Assembly: GCA_964615565.1 (NCBI GenBank)
Contig: CAZTPC010000001.1
Location: 1 to 64,000 of the forward strand
Origin: CAZTPC01 sp964615565
GTDB taxonomy: Bacteria; Patescibacteriota; Saccharimonadia; Saccharimonadales; AWTP1-31
DNA length: 64,000 nucleotides
Direction: 5' to 3'
How positions within the stretch are numbered: the first letter of the stretch is position 1; each line of letters begins with the position of its first letter. The position numbers were made by a program, and so were the translations under genes. The notes below the pieces were generated by a model, which worked only from the letters and a program-made list of their open reading frames with translations, searched no databases and was not told where the DNA came from. Shown here in pieces: positions 15,986 through 23,717 of this stretch.

Positions 15986-17758
15986 CTACCAGGTTGGTCC
16001 GGACGGGGCGGTGAAGTTGGCACCGAGTACGATGATGTAATCCGGTTGAGGAGTGCTGTTAGCGGAAGCCGAGGCCGATGTTGAGTTAGTCGCACTCGAA
16101 GTATCTGTACTAGCTTTTGCGGCTGGAACGATGCCGCCAGGTAAGGTAGAAGTAACTACTGTCCCAAAACGTACGCTCAGGAACCGCTCGGTGAATGGTC
16201 GCTTGGTAGTTTTGTTCATGCGAATGATAAGTGTTTTGTTCTGTGTAGATTCACTCGTTTCCTTGGTGAGTACTTTATATCCATAGCTGGCCATTATGTC
16301 ACCAACCGTAGTTGCCATACCGGTTCGGCCGGAACCGTTATATACAGCAATCTTTGGCCCCTCTTTCTTTAGATACGGGTCAACCATGTTGCTGCGTGCA
16401 TAAGCGCGAATCTTGGTATAGTCATCAAAACCTTCGGTTGGCCGGACTACCGATTGTCCGCCACCAGCAGAGTCGGTGCGTACTAAAGGATCTTCTGGTT
16501 TAGCCAGATCAAGCGAAGCAATATCTTTTTCTGGCAAAAGCTTAGTCTTTTCGAACAAGGTCTTTGCCTCATCTATAGTTAAGTCAGTTCGGATGTTCTT
16601 TTGGACAGCGTTAGCAAGAGCATTAAGTCGCACGGGGTTGGCTACGATTCCGGTGCTTGTAGCTTTTTCGCGCATAGCCAACAGTAGGCGACGCTGGTTG
16701 GCGTTTCGGTCGAAGTCTCCACGTGCACTACCATGTCGAGTACGGGCATATTGCAGGGCGCGAGCACCATCCATGGTTTGTGCGCCTGCCTTAAACTTCC
16801 AACCAGTAAATCCATCATAGATTGCATCGGGGACATTCACATCTACGCCACCAAGTGCGTCAACTACATCGCGAAAAGCCTTATAATCGGTAAGTACATA
16901 TTTATGAATAGGCACGCCGGACACCTCTCTCATGATGCCGATCGCTGCTTGAACTCCTGCCTTTTCAGCTTCGTCAGCACTCTTGCCTCGGTAGGTGGCA
17001 TATTGTTTTGCTGTGCTATAGACAGCGTTGATCTTCATATTGCTCCCACGACTCTCTACCCATGTATCGCGAGGAACGCTTAGCAATGAGGCGTTTTGAT
17101 TCTTTAGGTCGACACTAGCAATAAGCATTGTGTCGGTCAGGTCAGGAGCTTCGTTCTCGGTACCACCACGTCCCATAAGCAAGACATTGAGGCGACCATC
17201 TCCTTCGGTATTAAGCTGTGAAGGATCGATATCTTCGTTGAGGGCAGCAGATTTACTGTTACCAACACCTCGGCCAAATACTGAGTTTAAGAAGCTGTAG
17301 AGACGTACGCCAAGGAATGAGCCACCAGCAATTACTATTATTGCCGTAACAAGCCCGATCTTAAACTTAAGTGAGCGATTCTTCCACCACGTCCTCAGAC
17401 GGCCACGTTTCTTTCCGCCATCGCCTGCATCTTTGGCTGCTTTCTTACGATCACGACGTGAGCCGGCTACTTGTTTAGCAGTCTTTTCTGGGTATGCATT
17501 ACTAAAGACATCCGTCTCAGGCCGATCAAAGTCATCAAGCTCAATAGTTTCGTCAACAGCCTGTTTTGCACTAGTGATCTCTGGGTCGATAGGCTGACGC
17601 TTGGCAAGAGGACGACGAGGACCACCGCTGAGCGGACCTTCTTTTCCATAATATTCAGGACTAACTACTGGACGACGACGTTTCGGGGCGAAACCATCCA
17701 AAGAAGTATTAGTGGGGCTCTTCTTAGAACCCTTAAAGTTCAAACGATCGTGAGGCAT
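15986..17758 (-). CDS. LytR-CpsA-Psr (LCP) family glycopolymer ligase
   Basis: A 590-residue membrane protein expected to transfer undecaprenyl-linked glycopolymers to peptidoglycan. A long basic cytoplasmic N-terminus (1 to about 130) precedes one transmembrane helix (SLKFKIGLVTAIIVIAGG). The LCP domain follows with RLNVLLMGRGG, DTMLIASVD, LLSVPRDTWV and the Arg-rich LQYARTRHGSARGDFDRNANQR. A LytR_C domain (IAVYNGSGRTGMATTV) lies near 490-560, followed by a Ser/Ala/Thr-rich tail. TATAAT lies 8 nt before the ATG. It fits with the nearby initiating transferase and UppP. Confidence 0.92.
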   Translation of the reverse strand: MPHDRLNFKGSKKSPTNTSLDGFAPKRRRPVVSPEYYGKEGPLSGGPRRPLAKRQPIDPEITSAKQAVDETIELDDFDRPETDVFSNAYPEKTAKQVAGSRRDRKKAAKDAGDGGKKRGRLRTWWKNRSLKFKIGLVTAIIVIAGGSFLGVRLYSFLNSVFGRGVGNSKSAALNEDIDPSQLNTEGDGRLNVLLMGRGGTENEAPDLTDTMLIASVDLKNQNASLLSVPRDTWVESRGSNMKINAVYSTAKQYATYRGKSADEAEKAGVQAAIGIMREVSGVPIHKYVLTDYKAFRDVVDALGGVDVNVPDAIYDGFTGWKFKAGAQTMDGARALQYARTRHGSARGDFDRNANQRRLLLAMREKATSTGIVANPVRLNALANAVQKNIRTDLTIDEAKTLFEKTKLLPEKDIASLDLAKPEDPLVRTDSAGGGQSVVRPTEGFDDYTKIRAYARSNMVDPYLKKEGPKIAVYNGSGRTGMATTVGDIMASYGYKVLTKETSESTQNKTLIIRMNKTTKRPFTERFLSVRFGTVVTSTLPGGIVPAAKASTDTSSATNSTSASASANSTPQPDYIIVLGANFTAPSGPTW

Positions 17759-17824
17759 ATTCGAGTATTATAACCGACCATCATACAAATGTCTTATGGT
17801 TATACACAGCTTTTACACAGGAAG

Positions 17825-18136
17825 TTACTTTTGGCGGTTCTTCTTGAAGTCTGCTGATTTGTTCAGGTTCTGCTGAGCAATGTCTGACAGGGAAAGATCA
17901 AAGTACTCTGCGAGTACTGCTACGTAATACAGGACATCACCAAGTTTCTCTGATGCGGCAGCTGTATCACTAGTGTCTGGTTGGCCGTCTTTGTCTCGGA
18001 TTACTTTTTTAAGCTGATTCGCAAGTATGCCTGCTTCACCGGTGAGACCAAGTGTTCGATGAGCGAGGGCAGGAATGCCTTTTTGAGTGATTGCCACGCT
18101 CTCTAGTGCCTTCTTTTGGAAGTTGTTTATATCCAT
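17825..18136 (-). CDS. MazG-like NTP pyrophosphohydrolase
   Basis: A 103-residue all-alpha protein. The Glu motif GLTGEAGILANQLKK and EKLGDVLYYVAVLAEYF correspond to the EExxE and ExxD metal-binding helices of the MazG/dUTPase-like fold. One MazG domain only, the normal size of the short form. It probably hydrolyses non-canonical NTPs. ATG 18136 has TATACT (rc of 18143-18148) exactly 6 nt upstream, so it is a stand-alone leaderless gene divergent from the GtrA gene. Confidence 0.82.
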   Translation of the reverse strand: MDINNFQKKALESVAITQKGIPALAHRTLGLTGEAGILANQLKKVIRDKDGQPDTSDTAAASEKLGDVLYYVAVLAEYFDLSLSDIAQQNLNKSADFKKNRQK

Positions 18137-18184
18137 GTCATAAGTATACCTCTTGTGACCAGAGGTGTGCTACCATAAGCGTAA

Positions 18185-18634
18185 ATGGCAAAAAAGAAAA
18201 GATTAACTAAAAAACGTCGTTTAGAGCTCATCCAGTTTGTAGAATACTTCGTTAGCGGTGGTGCTTTTTTCTGGACAGGCTACGCGGTTTTCTTTGTCTG
18301 CGACCAGATCTTTGGCCTAAATCTATGGTGGGCAAAGCTTATCGCCAACCTTAGTGGTTGGACAGTCAATTATTTACTACAACGGTACTGGGTCTTCAAT
18401 GACAAGCGATTATCTAAGCACCAGACCGAAGTTACAACCCGTTACATTATCATCACCTTGGTAAACTTTGGCCTGGATTATCTAATTATCTGGGGGCTAA
18501 AGTCTGCCGGACTCACGCCATACATCGGCCAGTTTTTATCTGCTGGGTTCTTTACCGTTTGGAATTACCTTTGGTACCGTTTTTGGGTATTCCCGCATCA
18601 CAAACATCGTCATAAGCGTCACGCTACGGTGTAA
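18185..18634 (+). CDS. GtrA-family membrane protein (second copy)
   Basis: A 149-residue protein with four hydrophobic helices and the GtrA signature (NYLLQRYWVFND between helices 2 and 3, repeated as WNYLWYRFWVF at the end). Probably a flippase or partner for polyprenyl-linked sugars. A basic N-terminus and His/Lys/Arg-rich tail stay in the cytoplasm. TACCAT lies 8 nt before the ATG. Its stop overlaps the -10 hexamer of the LexA-like gene, and UppP follows, so the three may form a carrier-lipid cluster. Confidence 0.83.
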   Translation: MAKKKRLTKKRRLELIQFVEYFVSGGAFFWTGYAVFFVCDQIFGLNLWWAKLIANLSGWTVNYLLQRYWVFNDKRLSKHQTEVTTRYIIITLVNFGLDYLIIWGLKSAGLTPYIGQFLSAGFFTVWNYLWYRFWVFPHHKHRHKRHATV

Positions 18635-18643
18635 GATAAGCAT

Positions 18644-19105
18644 ATGGAAACTGTTCGTCCAACAAAAAAACAGCGTGAGATTCTAGAATATATCCGTTCG
18701 TTCATTGCTGAGCATGGTTACAGTCCTAGTTACCGAGAGATCATGAATGGCCTCAACTATACATCGGTGGCAACTGTATCGTTGCATGTGAATAGCCTGA
18801 TCACCCGGGGGCACCTACGAAAACGAGATCGATCAGCCAGGTCAATTGAGGTTGTCGATACTGCCGACCAACCTAAAGTCACCAGCAACCAGATCACTGC
18901 TAGCCAGGAGAAGTGGCTAGTTAAGCGAGTCGAAGGGCTGTTTGTTGAGCAAGAGGGCTTGCCGCGGCCAAAAGAAAGCGATGTCGATAACTTGTACGTG
19001 CTAGTTGGGGCGCTCAAAATCTTGGGACTCGATGGTGCGGCACATTCGTTTATACCTCGACTCACCCCGCTAAAAGACAAAACTGTAAACCCAGCAGATA
19101 AATAG
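18644..19105 (+). CDS. LexA-like winged-helix DNA-binding protein without peptidase domain
   Basis: A 153-residue protein. Residues 4-70 match the LexA N-terminal domain: PTKKQREILEYI, GYSPSYREI and the recognition region SVATVSLHVNSLITRGHLRK. The remaining 80 residues lack the Ala-Gly cleavage site and Ser/Lys dyad of LexA, so it should not respond to RecA by self-cleavage. TAAGAT (18632-18637) lies exactly 6 nt before the ATG, overlapping the upstream stop. It is followed 10 nt later by uppP and may regulate it. Targets unknown. Confidence 0.75.
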   Translation: METVRPTKKQREILEYIRSFIAEHGYSPSYREIMNGLNYTSVATVSLHVNSLITRGHLRKRDRSARSIEVVDTADQPKVTSNQITASQEKWLVKRVEGLFVEQEGLPRPKESDVDNLYVLVGALKILGLDGAAHSFIPRLTPLKDKTVNPADK

Positions 19106-19115
19106 AGGTACGAAT

Positions 19116-19922
19116 ATGATCGCAATCTTGCAAGCTATAGTTCTAGGAATTATCGAAGGTCTAACCGAGTTTCTGCCTATCTCCAGTACTGGTCACTTAG
19201 TGGTTGCCGAGCGCGTACTAGGGTATAAGGACGCTGCTGAGCTGTTCACCGTAGTTATTCAGCTTGGTGCAATTGCCGCAGTCATTTGGTACTACCGAAA
19301 AGACCTCATTGAAAAAGTACAAGGACTCTTTGGAGATAAAAAAGTTCAGCGCTTCTGGATTAACTGGATCATAGCAACAATTCCTGCAGGTATTGCAGGG
19401 GCACTATTCGCCGATCAGCTTTCACGTTTTGCCACTGTTAGGACGGTAGCTGTCTCATTGATAGTCGGTGGTGTGATAATCTGGCTCATCGAGAATTATC
19501 ACAAACCACGTCCGGCTGGGGCTGCGCCAAAATTTGAATCGCTAACCACCAGACAGGCTCTTCAAGTTGGATTTTACCAGATTGCATCATTGATCCCAGG
19601 TGTCTCACGTTCGGGTGCAACCATAATGGGAGGGTTGTTGTCTGGTGTTGACCGAGTTACTGCCACAGCGTTTTCGTTTTACCTGAGTATGCCAATCATC
19701 ATTCTTGCCAGTGCCTACAAGCTTGTGAAGGAAGGCGACAAGATTTCTCAGGTGACGGGAGGCTCGGTGGCGCTATTGGTCGGTACCGTAACGGCTTTTA
19801 TCTCTGCGTTAGTTGTAGTGAAGTGGTTACTGCACTATGTGGCGCGCAATAACTTTAAGCCATTTGCTTACTATCGGATTGGCTTTGGTTTACTTATTCT
19901 TTTGGTTCTGGCTGTTCGTTAG
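19116..19922 (+). CDS. uppP: Undecaprenyl-diphosphatase UppP (BacA)
   Basis: A 268-residue integral membrane phosphatase that recycles undecaprenyl pyrophosphate to the monophosphate carrier, with bacitracin resistance as a side effect. The two diagnostic motifs are present: LTEFLPISSTGHL near residue 17 and PGVSRSGATI in the middle. Eight or so helices, normal length. GAGG lies 6-9 nt before the ATG. Its 3' end overlaps the 3' end of the convergent gene at 19894 by 29 nt. It supplies carrier lipid to the glycan genes of this region and to peptidoglycan synthesis. Confidence 0.95.
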   Translation: MIAILQAIVLGIIEGLTEFLPISSTGHLVVAERVLGYKDAAELFTVVIQLGAIAAVIWYYRKDLIEKVQGLFGDKKVQRFWINWIIATIPAGIAGALFADQLSRFATVRTVAVSLIVGGVIIWLIENYHKPRPAGAAPKFESLTTRQALQVGFYQIASLIPGVSRSGATIMGGLLSGVDRVTATAFSFYLSMPIIILASAYKLVKEGDKISQVTGGSVALLVGTVTAFISALVVVKWLLHYVARNNFKPFAYYRIGFGLLILLVLAVR

Positions 19923-21003
19923 AGTCGTCGAACGAACGAGTTAGATGAGCAACAAAGCCGATACCTCTTGCCAGGGTGGTACGTAACTCATTGGCTTTCA
20001 TCGCAGCGAAGCGTTCGTGTTGATCGCGGGTTCGCGCTTGTAGGGTATGAATACCAGACATCTCCGAATATTCTTTAGCTGCCCATATACCCATTTGTAG
20101 ACAGTCATCATCGTCTCGGAGTGAGCCTAGCCGACCAAGCCTGGTGTGCAGCAGTGTCTCGGGGTCAAGATAACAGGCAATAGGGAGAACGAGCATGTTT
20201 TCCTGGGTGAGGAGCCGTACGGTTCCCGGTTGAATAGCGGCCTGACTTTCGGCGAACACTCGGTCGCGCCAGTGAATCTTGTAGTTGGTTGATCCGCCCG
20301 TACCTAATGTAATAATCTTACCGCCAGCTTGTATGCCACGCTCTAACGCACTTAGTGAGGCACCATTAAAGTCACTTTGCAGGTCTTTATCGAACTTATC
20401 ACCAGACTTACTACGCGGCAGACTAAATAGAATGTTGGCGATCGCTCGAGCAACATCGGGAACAGGAGTTCCTTCATAGGCATACCAGTTGAGAGCCTTA
20501 GCTAATAATAAGTAACGGTCGGCGGCGTTATCGGTGCCGTATTTCCGGCTCAAACCTAGAGCGAGCTGAGCAGTGGGTAAGGCGATATCATGTACCTGCG
20601 AGTGTGTTGGAATGGCAAAGGCAACGTTATACTTTTCGGTTAATGCCTCATGTAGTTCATCAATTGTTGATTCGTTAGTCTCGATAAACTCATCGGTTCT
20701 CGCAAGCAAGTTGGCAGAAAGCTTATCCCCAATGGTTCTAAAAACAAATTCCAGAGGGACTGGCGTGGCCTCTGTTAAGTGACAGTCCACATGTTGTGAT
20801 GGATAGGCATTTATGTCGGTTGGAAGCTGGGTGAATATCGATCCTTCACCGGTATGCTTAGTAGCACCCTCAAAACAGGCTTCATACATTTCCAAGGTTT
20901 CAACAGGGTACTCCTCTGCCAGGCTTCTTGGGTAAGGCTCTTCTAAAACAGTAGACACAATGCTGCAAATTCTACATTGAAACTGCTCTTCTACCAAAAG
21001 CAT
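19894..21003 (-). CDS. Hypothetical protein, 369 aa
   Basis: Family not recognised. Soluble, mixed alpha/beta. An early C-x2-C (residues 10-13) and a Gly-rich strand-turn (GGKIITLGTGGSTN) near residue 240 are the only obvious motifs; the latter resembles a phosphate-binding loop but does not match one I can name. The acidic C-terminus overlaps the uppP 3' end. The ATG at 21003 lies just upstream of the cobalamin riboswitch on the other strand, so the two promoters are back to back (TAGTAT, rc of 21013-21018, is 9 nt before this ATG). Confidence 0.6.
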   Translation of the reverse strand: MLLVEEQFQCRICSIVSTVLEEPYPRSLAEEYPVETLEMYEACFEGATKHTGEGSIFTQLPTDINAYPSQHVDCHLTEATPVPLEFVFRTIGDKLSANLLARTDEFIETNESTIDELHEALTEKYNVAFAIPTHSQVHDIALPTAQLALGLSRKYGTDNAADRYLLLAKALNWYAYEGTPVPDVARAIANILFSLPRSKSGDKFDKDLQSDFNGASLSALERGIQAGGKIITLGTGGSTNYKIHWRDRVFAESQAAIQPGTVRLLTQENMLVLPIACYLDPETLLHTRLGRLGSLRDDDDCLQMGIWAAKEYSEMSGIHTLQARTRDQHERFAAMKANELRTTLARGIGFVAHLTRSFDDSNEQPEPKE

Positions 21004-21035
21004 AATGATGACATACTAAGGTTAATTAACAACTT

Positions 21036-21112
21036 ATTGGTGGAATCACGTGTGAATCGTGAACTGTGCCGCAACTGTAATCCTGCAAAAGCAGGGGAGT
21101 CAGGAACACCGT
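21036..21112 (+). promoter_or_regulatory. Cobalamin (B12) riboswitch aptamer
   Basis: The order and spacing of the conserved cobalamin-aptamer elements are present. They are GGTGGAA, a TCACG/CGTGA hairpin (21046-21050 with 21058-21062, loop TGTGAAT), AACTGTGCCGCAACTGTAA (21062-21080, the B12-box core GCAACTGTAA), a CCTGC/GCAGG hairpin (21082-21086 with 21091-21095) and GAGTCAGGAACACC (21097-21110). GGTG at 21039 can pair with CACC at 21107 to close the junction. It is compact, without the long peripheral helices of large class I forms. It lies on the plus strand upstream of the orphan 568-aa gene. Which cobalamin it binds cannot be said. Confidence 0.85.
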
Positions 21113-21158
21113 ATAACGCATTGTCCCCGAGCAGGATGAGCGGCTTTTTTGCCCCTTG

Positions 21159-21181
21159 ACCCTCGGATCGATCAGGAGGGT
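21159..21181 (+). promoter_or_regulatory. Hairpin sequestering the Shine-Dalgarno (expression platform)
   Basis: ACCCTC (21159-21164) pairs with GAGGGT (21176-21181), burying the strong SD AGGAGGG (21174-21180) that precedes the ATG at 21184. The loop holds the palindrome GATCGATC. A B12-controlled switch of this hairpin would regulate translation. A T6 run at 21145-21150 after GCGGC could instead be part of a terminator. Confidence 0.6.
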
Positions 21182-21183
21182 AC

Positions 21184-21225
21184 ATGAGTCGCGCAACTCT
21201 TGCAGTAAACAAACAACAACAATGA
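21184..21225 (+). CDS. Short leader ORF of 13 codons overlapping the next start
   Basis: ATG AGT CGC ... CAA CAA CAA TGA encodes MSRATLAVNKQQQ. It has the strongest SD of the area (AGGAGGG, 3 nt away) and its TGA overlaps the ATG of the 568-aa gene (ATGA at 21222-21225), a translational-coupling arrangement. It may be a leader peptide through which the riboswitch controls the large gene. A programmed or accidental frameshift joining the two frames is the alternative. Confidence 0.5.
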   Translation: MSRATLAVNKQQQ

Positions 21226-22928
21226 GCTCCCAGAGAGATGGGTTAGAGCTTCTTGGCTCACCGGAGGTGGTGACTGACATTCGAGTTAATGCTCGATTTG
21301 GTATTCCAGTTACGCAGAATCCAGCAGCTGTTGAGAGGCACCGCAGAGGACAACTTGAGCTCGTTGATAGTGTTGTGGTACAAGGCGACTTTCCTTGGTT
21401 TGGCCCTGATGAAGTAGAAGAAGACGCTGCGCCCGACGTTGATCCTGTCGAGAGAATGGTCGACGACCTTCTACCATTACATAGTAAAGAAGCTCTAACG
21501 CCCGACGCACAGATCAAGGACGAGACGAAAAGGATTGAGGTGTATGGTAGGAGTCTGCGGGGAATTAAAGCGGCCGGAAGAGTTGCCCTGGAAGGAGCCG
21601 AGTTGAGCGCGAATCCTGAGGTCAAACGACTGCGCCAAGAGTTCGATAGCGCTATTGGAGAGATGTTCAAGACGGCTCCCGGGATTGGTGAATACGTCAC
21701 CATGGAACGCTCCGAAAGATACACAGTAAAAGATGGAAAAGTTATGGCCGATGCCGATGATCCTATGGAAGATGTCATTCAGCGTGGCATAGACTGCTCC
21801 CGTGAGGTATCAGAAACTTCAAATCCTGCTATGGGAGTACAGGTTCAGCGCGATATCGCCGACCTCCAGCTGCTTCTGGAAGAAGTAGAACCGATGTTCG
21901 ACATCGATCATCCAGCAGATTACAACACGGTATTTGCGGTAAGTGCTTACCCCGAAGATGGTGTTGAATTGTATGGCAAACAGTTCTGGAAAGAGCTAGG
22001 ATATAATACCGAATTCGAATGTGCTATGTTGCAGATGTATCACAAGACTAGCGAAAACCAGGTAGTTACTCGAACCTTATCAATCGACAGAAGTAACATG
22101 GATAGGCTAGTAGCTATGATTGAGCGACATGGGGGCACGGTGCCAGCTGATTGCACGGTTGCAGATCTAATTACTCACCCGATCACCAGGAGTATGACCT
22201 ACGAACAGGCTTCTCAGTTTATGGACGACTTAGTTGCCGACTATGAGCGCGACGCCGGTTTGCCGCCAAAGCTCGCCACTACCGAGCGGCTTATTGCTCG
22301 GCATTATGCACTACGGGATCGTGCGTTTAACGATCTGTATCTTGAGGTTGCAAAATCATCTGCTGATGGCAAAAAGACAATCAAGCTCACAGACTTTATT
22401 GCTAGTATTCGTCCTGCAGTTAAGCATATGGATGCTGTTTATCAGCAAAAGCTCCAAGAGATAACCAGGAGCAGTACTTTTGATGACAACGCTACGCGTC
22501 TGATGCATGGCATGGTACTGTATTCGGTTGCTGAAACAGTGAGAGGTACGATTGCTGCAAGTCTAAACAAACGATTCAGGGGTAAGAAAAAGCCACTAAC
22601 TACAGAGACGCTATTCAGTGGAGTGAATCTTCGGCAGGACGAACGAGGCTTTATGGAACAGCTCATTTTCAACCTAGCACAAGGCATAAAGCTAGGTATT
22701 TCTTACGGAGGTTGTGGCGCGCTCTTCGACTTTGGCCAACTGATGGCCTTGCAACAAGCATTTGGCGGCGGTGAGCAGAAGCTAAAGAACGACGACGAAG
22801 ATGCTGGAGACGGATTGGGCCCAATCGAATTTATGTGCAAAAAGAATCACCGTTGCCGTCGGCCGTTTGGCGCCCTGCTCAAGAAGTGCCGGAAGTGCAA
22901 GGATAACGGCGAAAGCGTAGGCTGTTAA
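21222..22928 (+). CDS. Cobalamin-riboswitch-controlled orphan protein with Cys-rich tail, 568 aa
   Basis: Family not recognised. Soluble, acidic and mostly alpha-helical, with no signal peptide or membrane helix. The C-terminus changes character: SYGGCGALFDFGQ about 65 residues from the end, then MCKKNHRC, KKCRKC and a final GC, enough Cys/His for a zinc site. ATG 21222 is preferred over the TTG at 21156, which would put the riboswitch platform in the coding region. It follows the B12 aptamer and is followed 1 nt later by a 54-aa zinc-ribbon protein, so the two are an operon. Cobalamin riboswitches usually control uptake, synthesis or B12-independent replacement enzymes; none is obvious here. 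Confidence 0.75.
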   Translation: MSSQRDGLELLGSPEVVTDIRVNARFGIPVTQNPAAVERHRRGQLELVDSVVVQGDFPWFGPDEVEEDAAPDVDPVERMVDDLLPLHSKEALTPDAQIKDETKRIEVYGRSLRGIKAAGRVALEGAELSANPEVKRLRQEFDSAIGEMFKTAPGIGEYVTMERSERYTVKDGKVMADADDPMEDVIQRGIDCSREVSETSNPAMGVQVQRDIADLQLLLEEVEPMFDIDHPADYNTVFAVSAYPEDGVELYGKQFWKELGYNTEFECAMLQMYHKTSENQVVTRTLSIDRSNMDRLVAMIERHGGTVPADCTVADLITHPITRSMTYEQASQFMDDLVADYERDAGLPPKLATTERLIARHYALRDRAFNDLYLEVAKSSADGKKTIKLTDFIASIRPAVKHMDAVYQQKLQEITRSSTFDDNATRLMHGMVLYSVAETVRGTIAASLNKRFRGKKKPLTTETLFSGVNLRQDERGFMEQLIFNLAQGIKLGISYGGCGALFDFGQLMALQQAFGGGEQKLKNDDEDAGDGLGPIEFMCKKNHRCRRPFGALLKKCRKCKDNGESVGC

Positions 22929-22929
22929 T

Positions 22930-23094
22930 ATGGCTGACGATTACGACCCGTACCAGGAAATGGTCGACCAACGTTCACCTGAGTTGTTCTGTGATAGCTG
23001 TGGCCATTATCCAATCGAACCAGTCCATGGACACTTTATGTGCCCAGAATGCCATATGCCTACCAAATGCTGCGAAGGTGCTCCAGCCGATTAA
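22930..23094 (+). CDS. Small zinc-ribbon protein, 54 aa
   Basis: A small ORF encoding 54 residues with FCDSCGHYP and, 15 residues later, MCPECHMPTKCC: two CxxC knuckles plus an extra CC pair, the layout of a zinc ribbon. It begins 1 nt after the stop of the 568-aa gene, itself ending in a Cys-rich tail, and stops 17 nt before nadD. It is probably translated together with the large gene and may bind it or nucleic acid (inference). Confidence 0.72.
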   Translation: MADDYDPYQEMVDQRSPELFCDSCGHYPIEPVHGHFMCPECHMPTKCCEGAPAD

Positions 23095-23111
23095 TAAGCT
23101 ATACTGCTTCC

Positions 23112-23717
23112 ATGAAGCGGATCGGCGTATTAAGCGGGACATTTGACCCAGTACATAAGGGGCACATTGCTTTTGCATTACTTGCGATCGATAAAGCGGA
23201 CCTTGACATGGTCTATTTTGCGCCAGAAGTTAAGCCACGTCGGAAGCCACAGGTAACGCATTTTGCGCATCGTGTTGCAATGCTTAAGCTGGCGACTCGG
23301 CCATATAAACAACTCGGTGTTCTAGAGCTGCCGGATAGGTACTTTTTGGCACGCACTACATTACCAAAGCTACAGCAGAAGTTTCCCGGTTGCCAGATTC
23401 ACCTACTGTTAGGATCTGATCTGTTTGAGCATATGCCGACCTGGCCAAATGTAGAATTGATGATTAGCAAAGTAGGCCTGGTGGTTGGCGCACGTGGCAC
23501 ATACGAAGTGTCAGAAGCACTAGTAAAACTACCAAGCCTGCCAACGCAACCACTAGAGTTCCATGTGCTGGACAGTGTAGAGCGCCAGACATCATCTGCA
23601 AGTATTCGTCAGCAGTTGATAGACGGAAAATCTACTGATCAGATTGTGCCCAGCGTTTCTAAATACGCTCGCGACAACTGGTTGTATCATGATATCTCTA
23701 AAGCCAAAAAGGGTTAG
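23112..23717 (+). CDS. nadD: Nicotinate-nucleotide adenylyltransferase-like protein
   Basis: HIGH-fold nucleotidyltransferase of 201 residues that makes NaAD (or NAD) from the mononucleotide and ATP. SGTFDPVHKGH at residues 8-18 is the family signature, and SSASIRQQL near the end matches the second conserved motif (SSTxIR). Length is normal for NadD. ATG 23112 has TATACT (23100-23105) exactly 6 nt upstream, so it has its own leaderless promoter although it lies just after the zinc-ribbon gene. It overlaps the convergent antiporter by 4 nt. In CPR genomes NadD is often one of few NAD genes left. Confidence 0.87.
   Translation: MKRIGVLSGTFDPVHKGHIAFALLAIDKADLDMVYFAPEVKPRRKPQVTHFAHRVAMLKLATRPYKQLGVLELPDRYFLARTTLPKLQQKFPGCQIHLLLGSDLFEHMPTWPNVELMISKVGLVVGARGTYEVSEALVKLPSLPTQPLEFHVLDSVERQTSSASIRQQLIDGKSTDQIVPSVSKYARDNWLYHDISKAKKG

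Noticed and set aside
21156..21221. Longer N-terminus of the 568-aa protein from TTG at 21156
   Set aside because: It would make the SD hairpin and leader ORF part of the coding sequence, has no SD, and starts within the riboswitch platform; ATG 21222 fits better.
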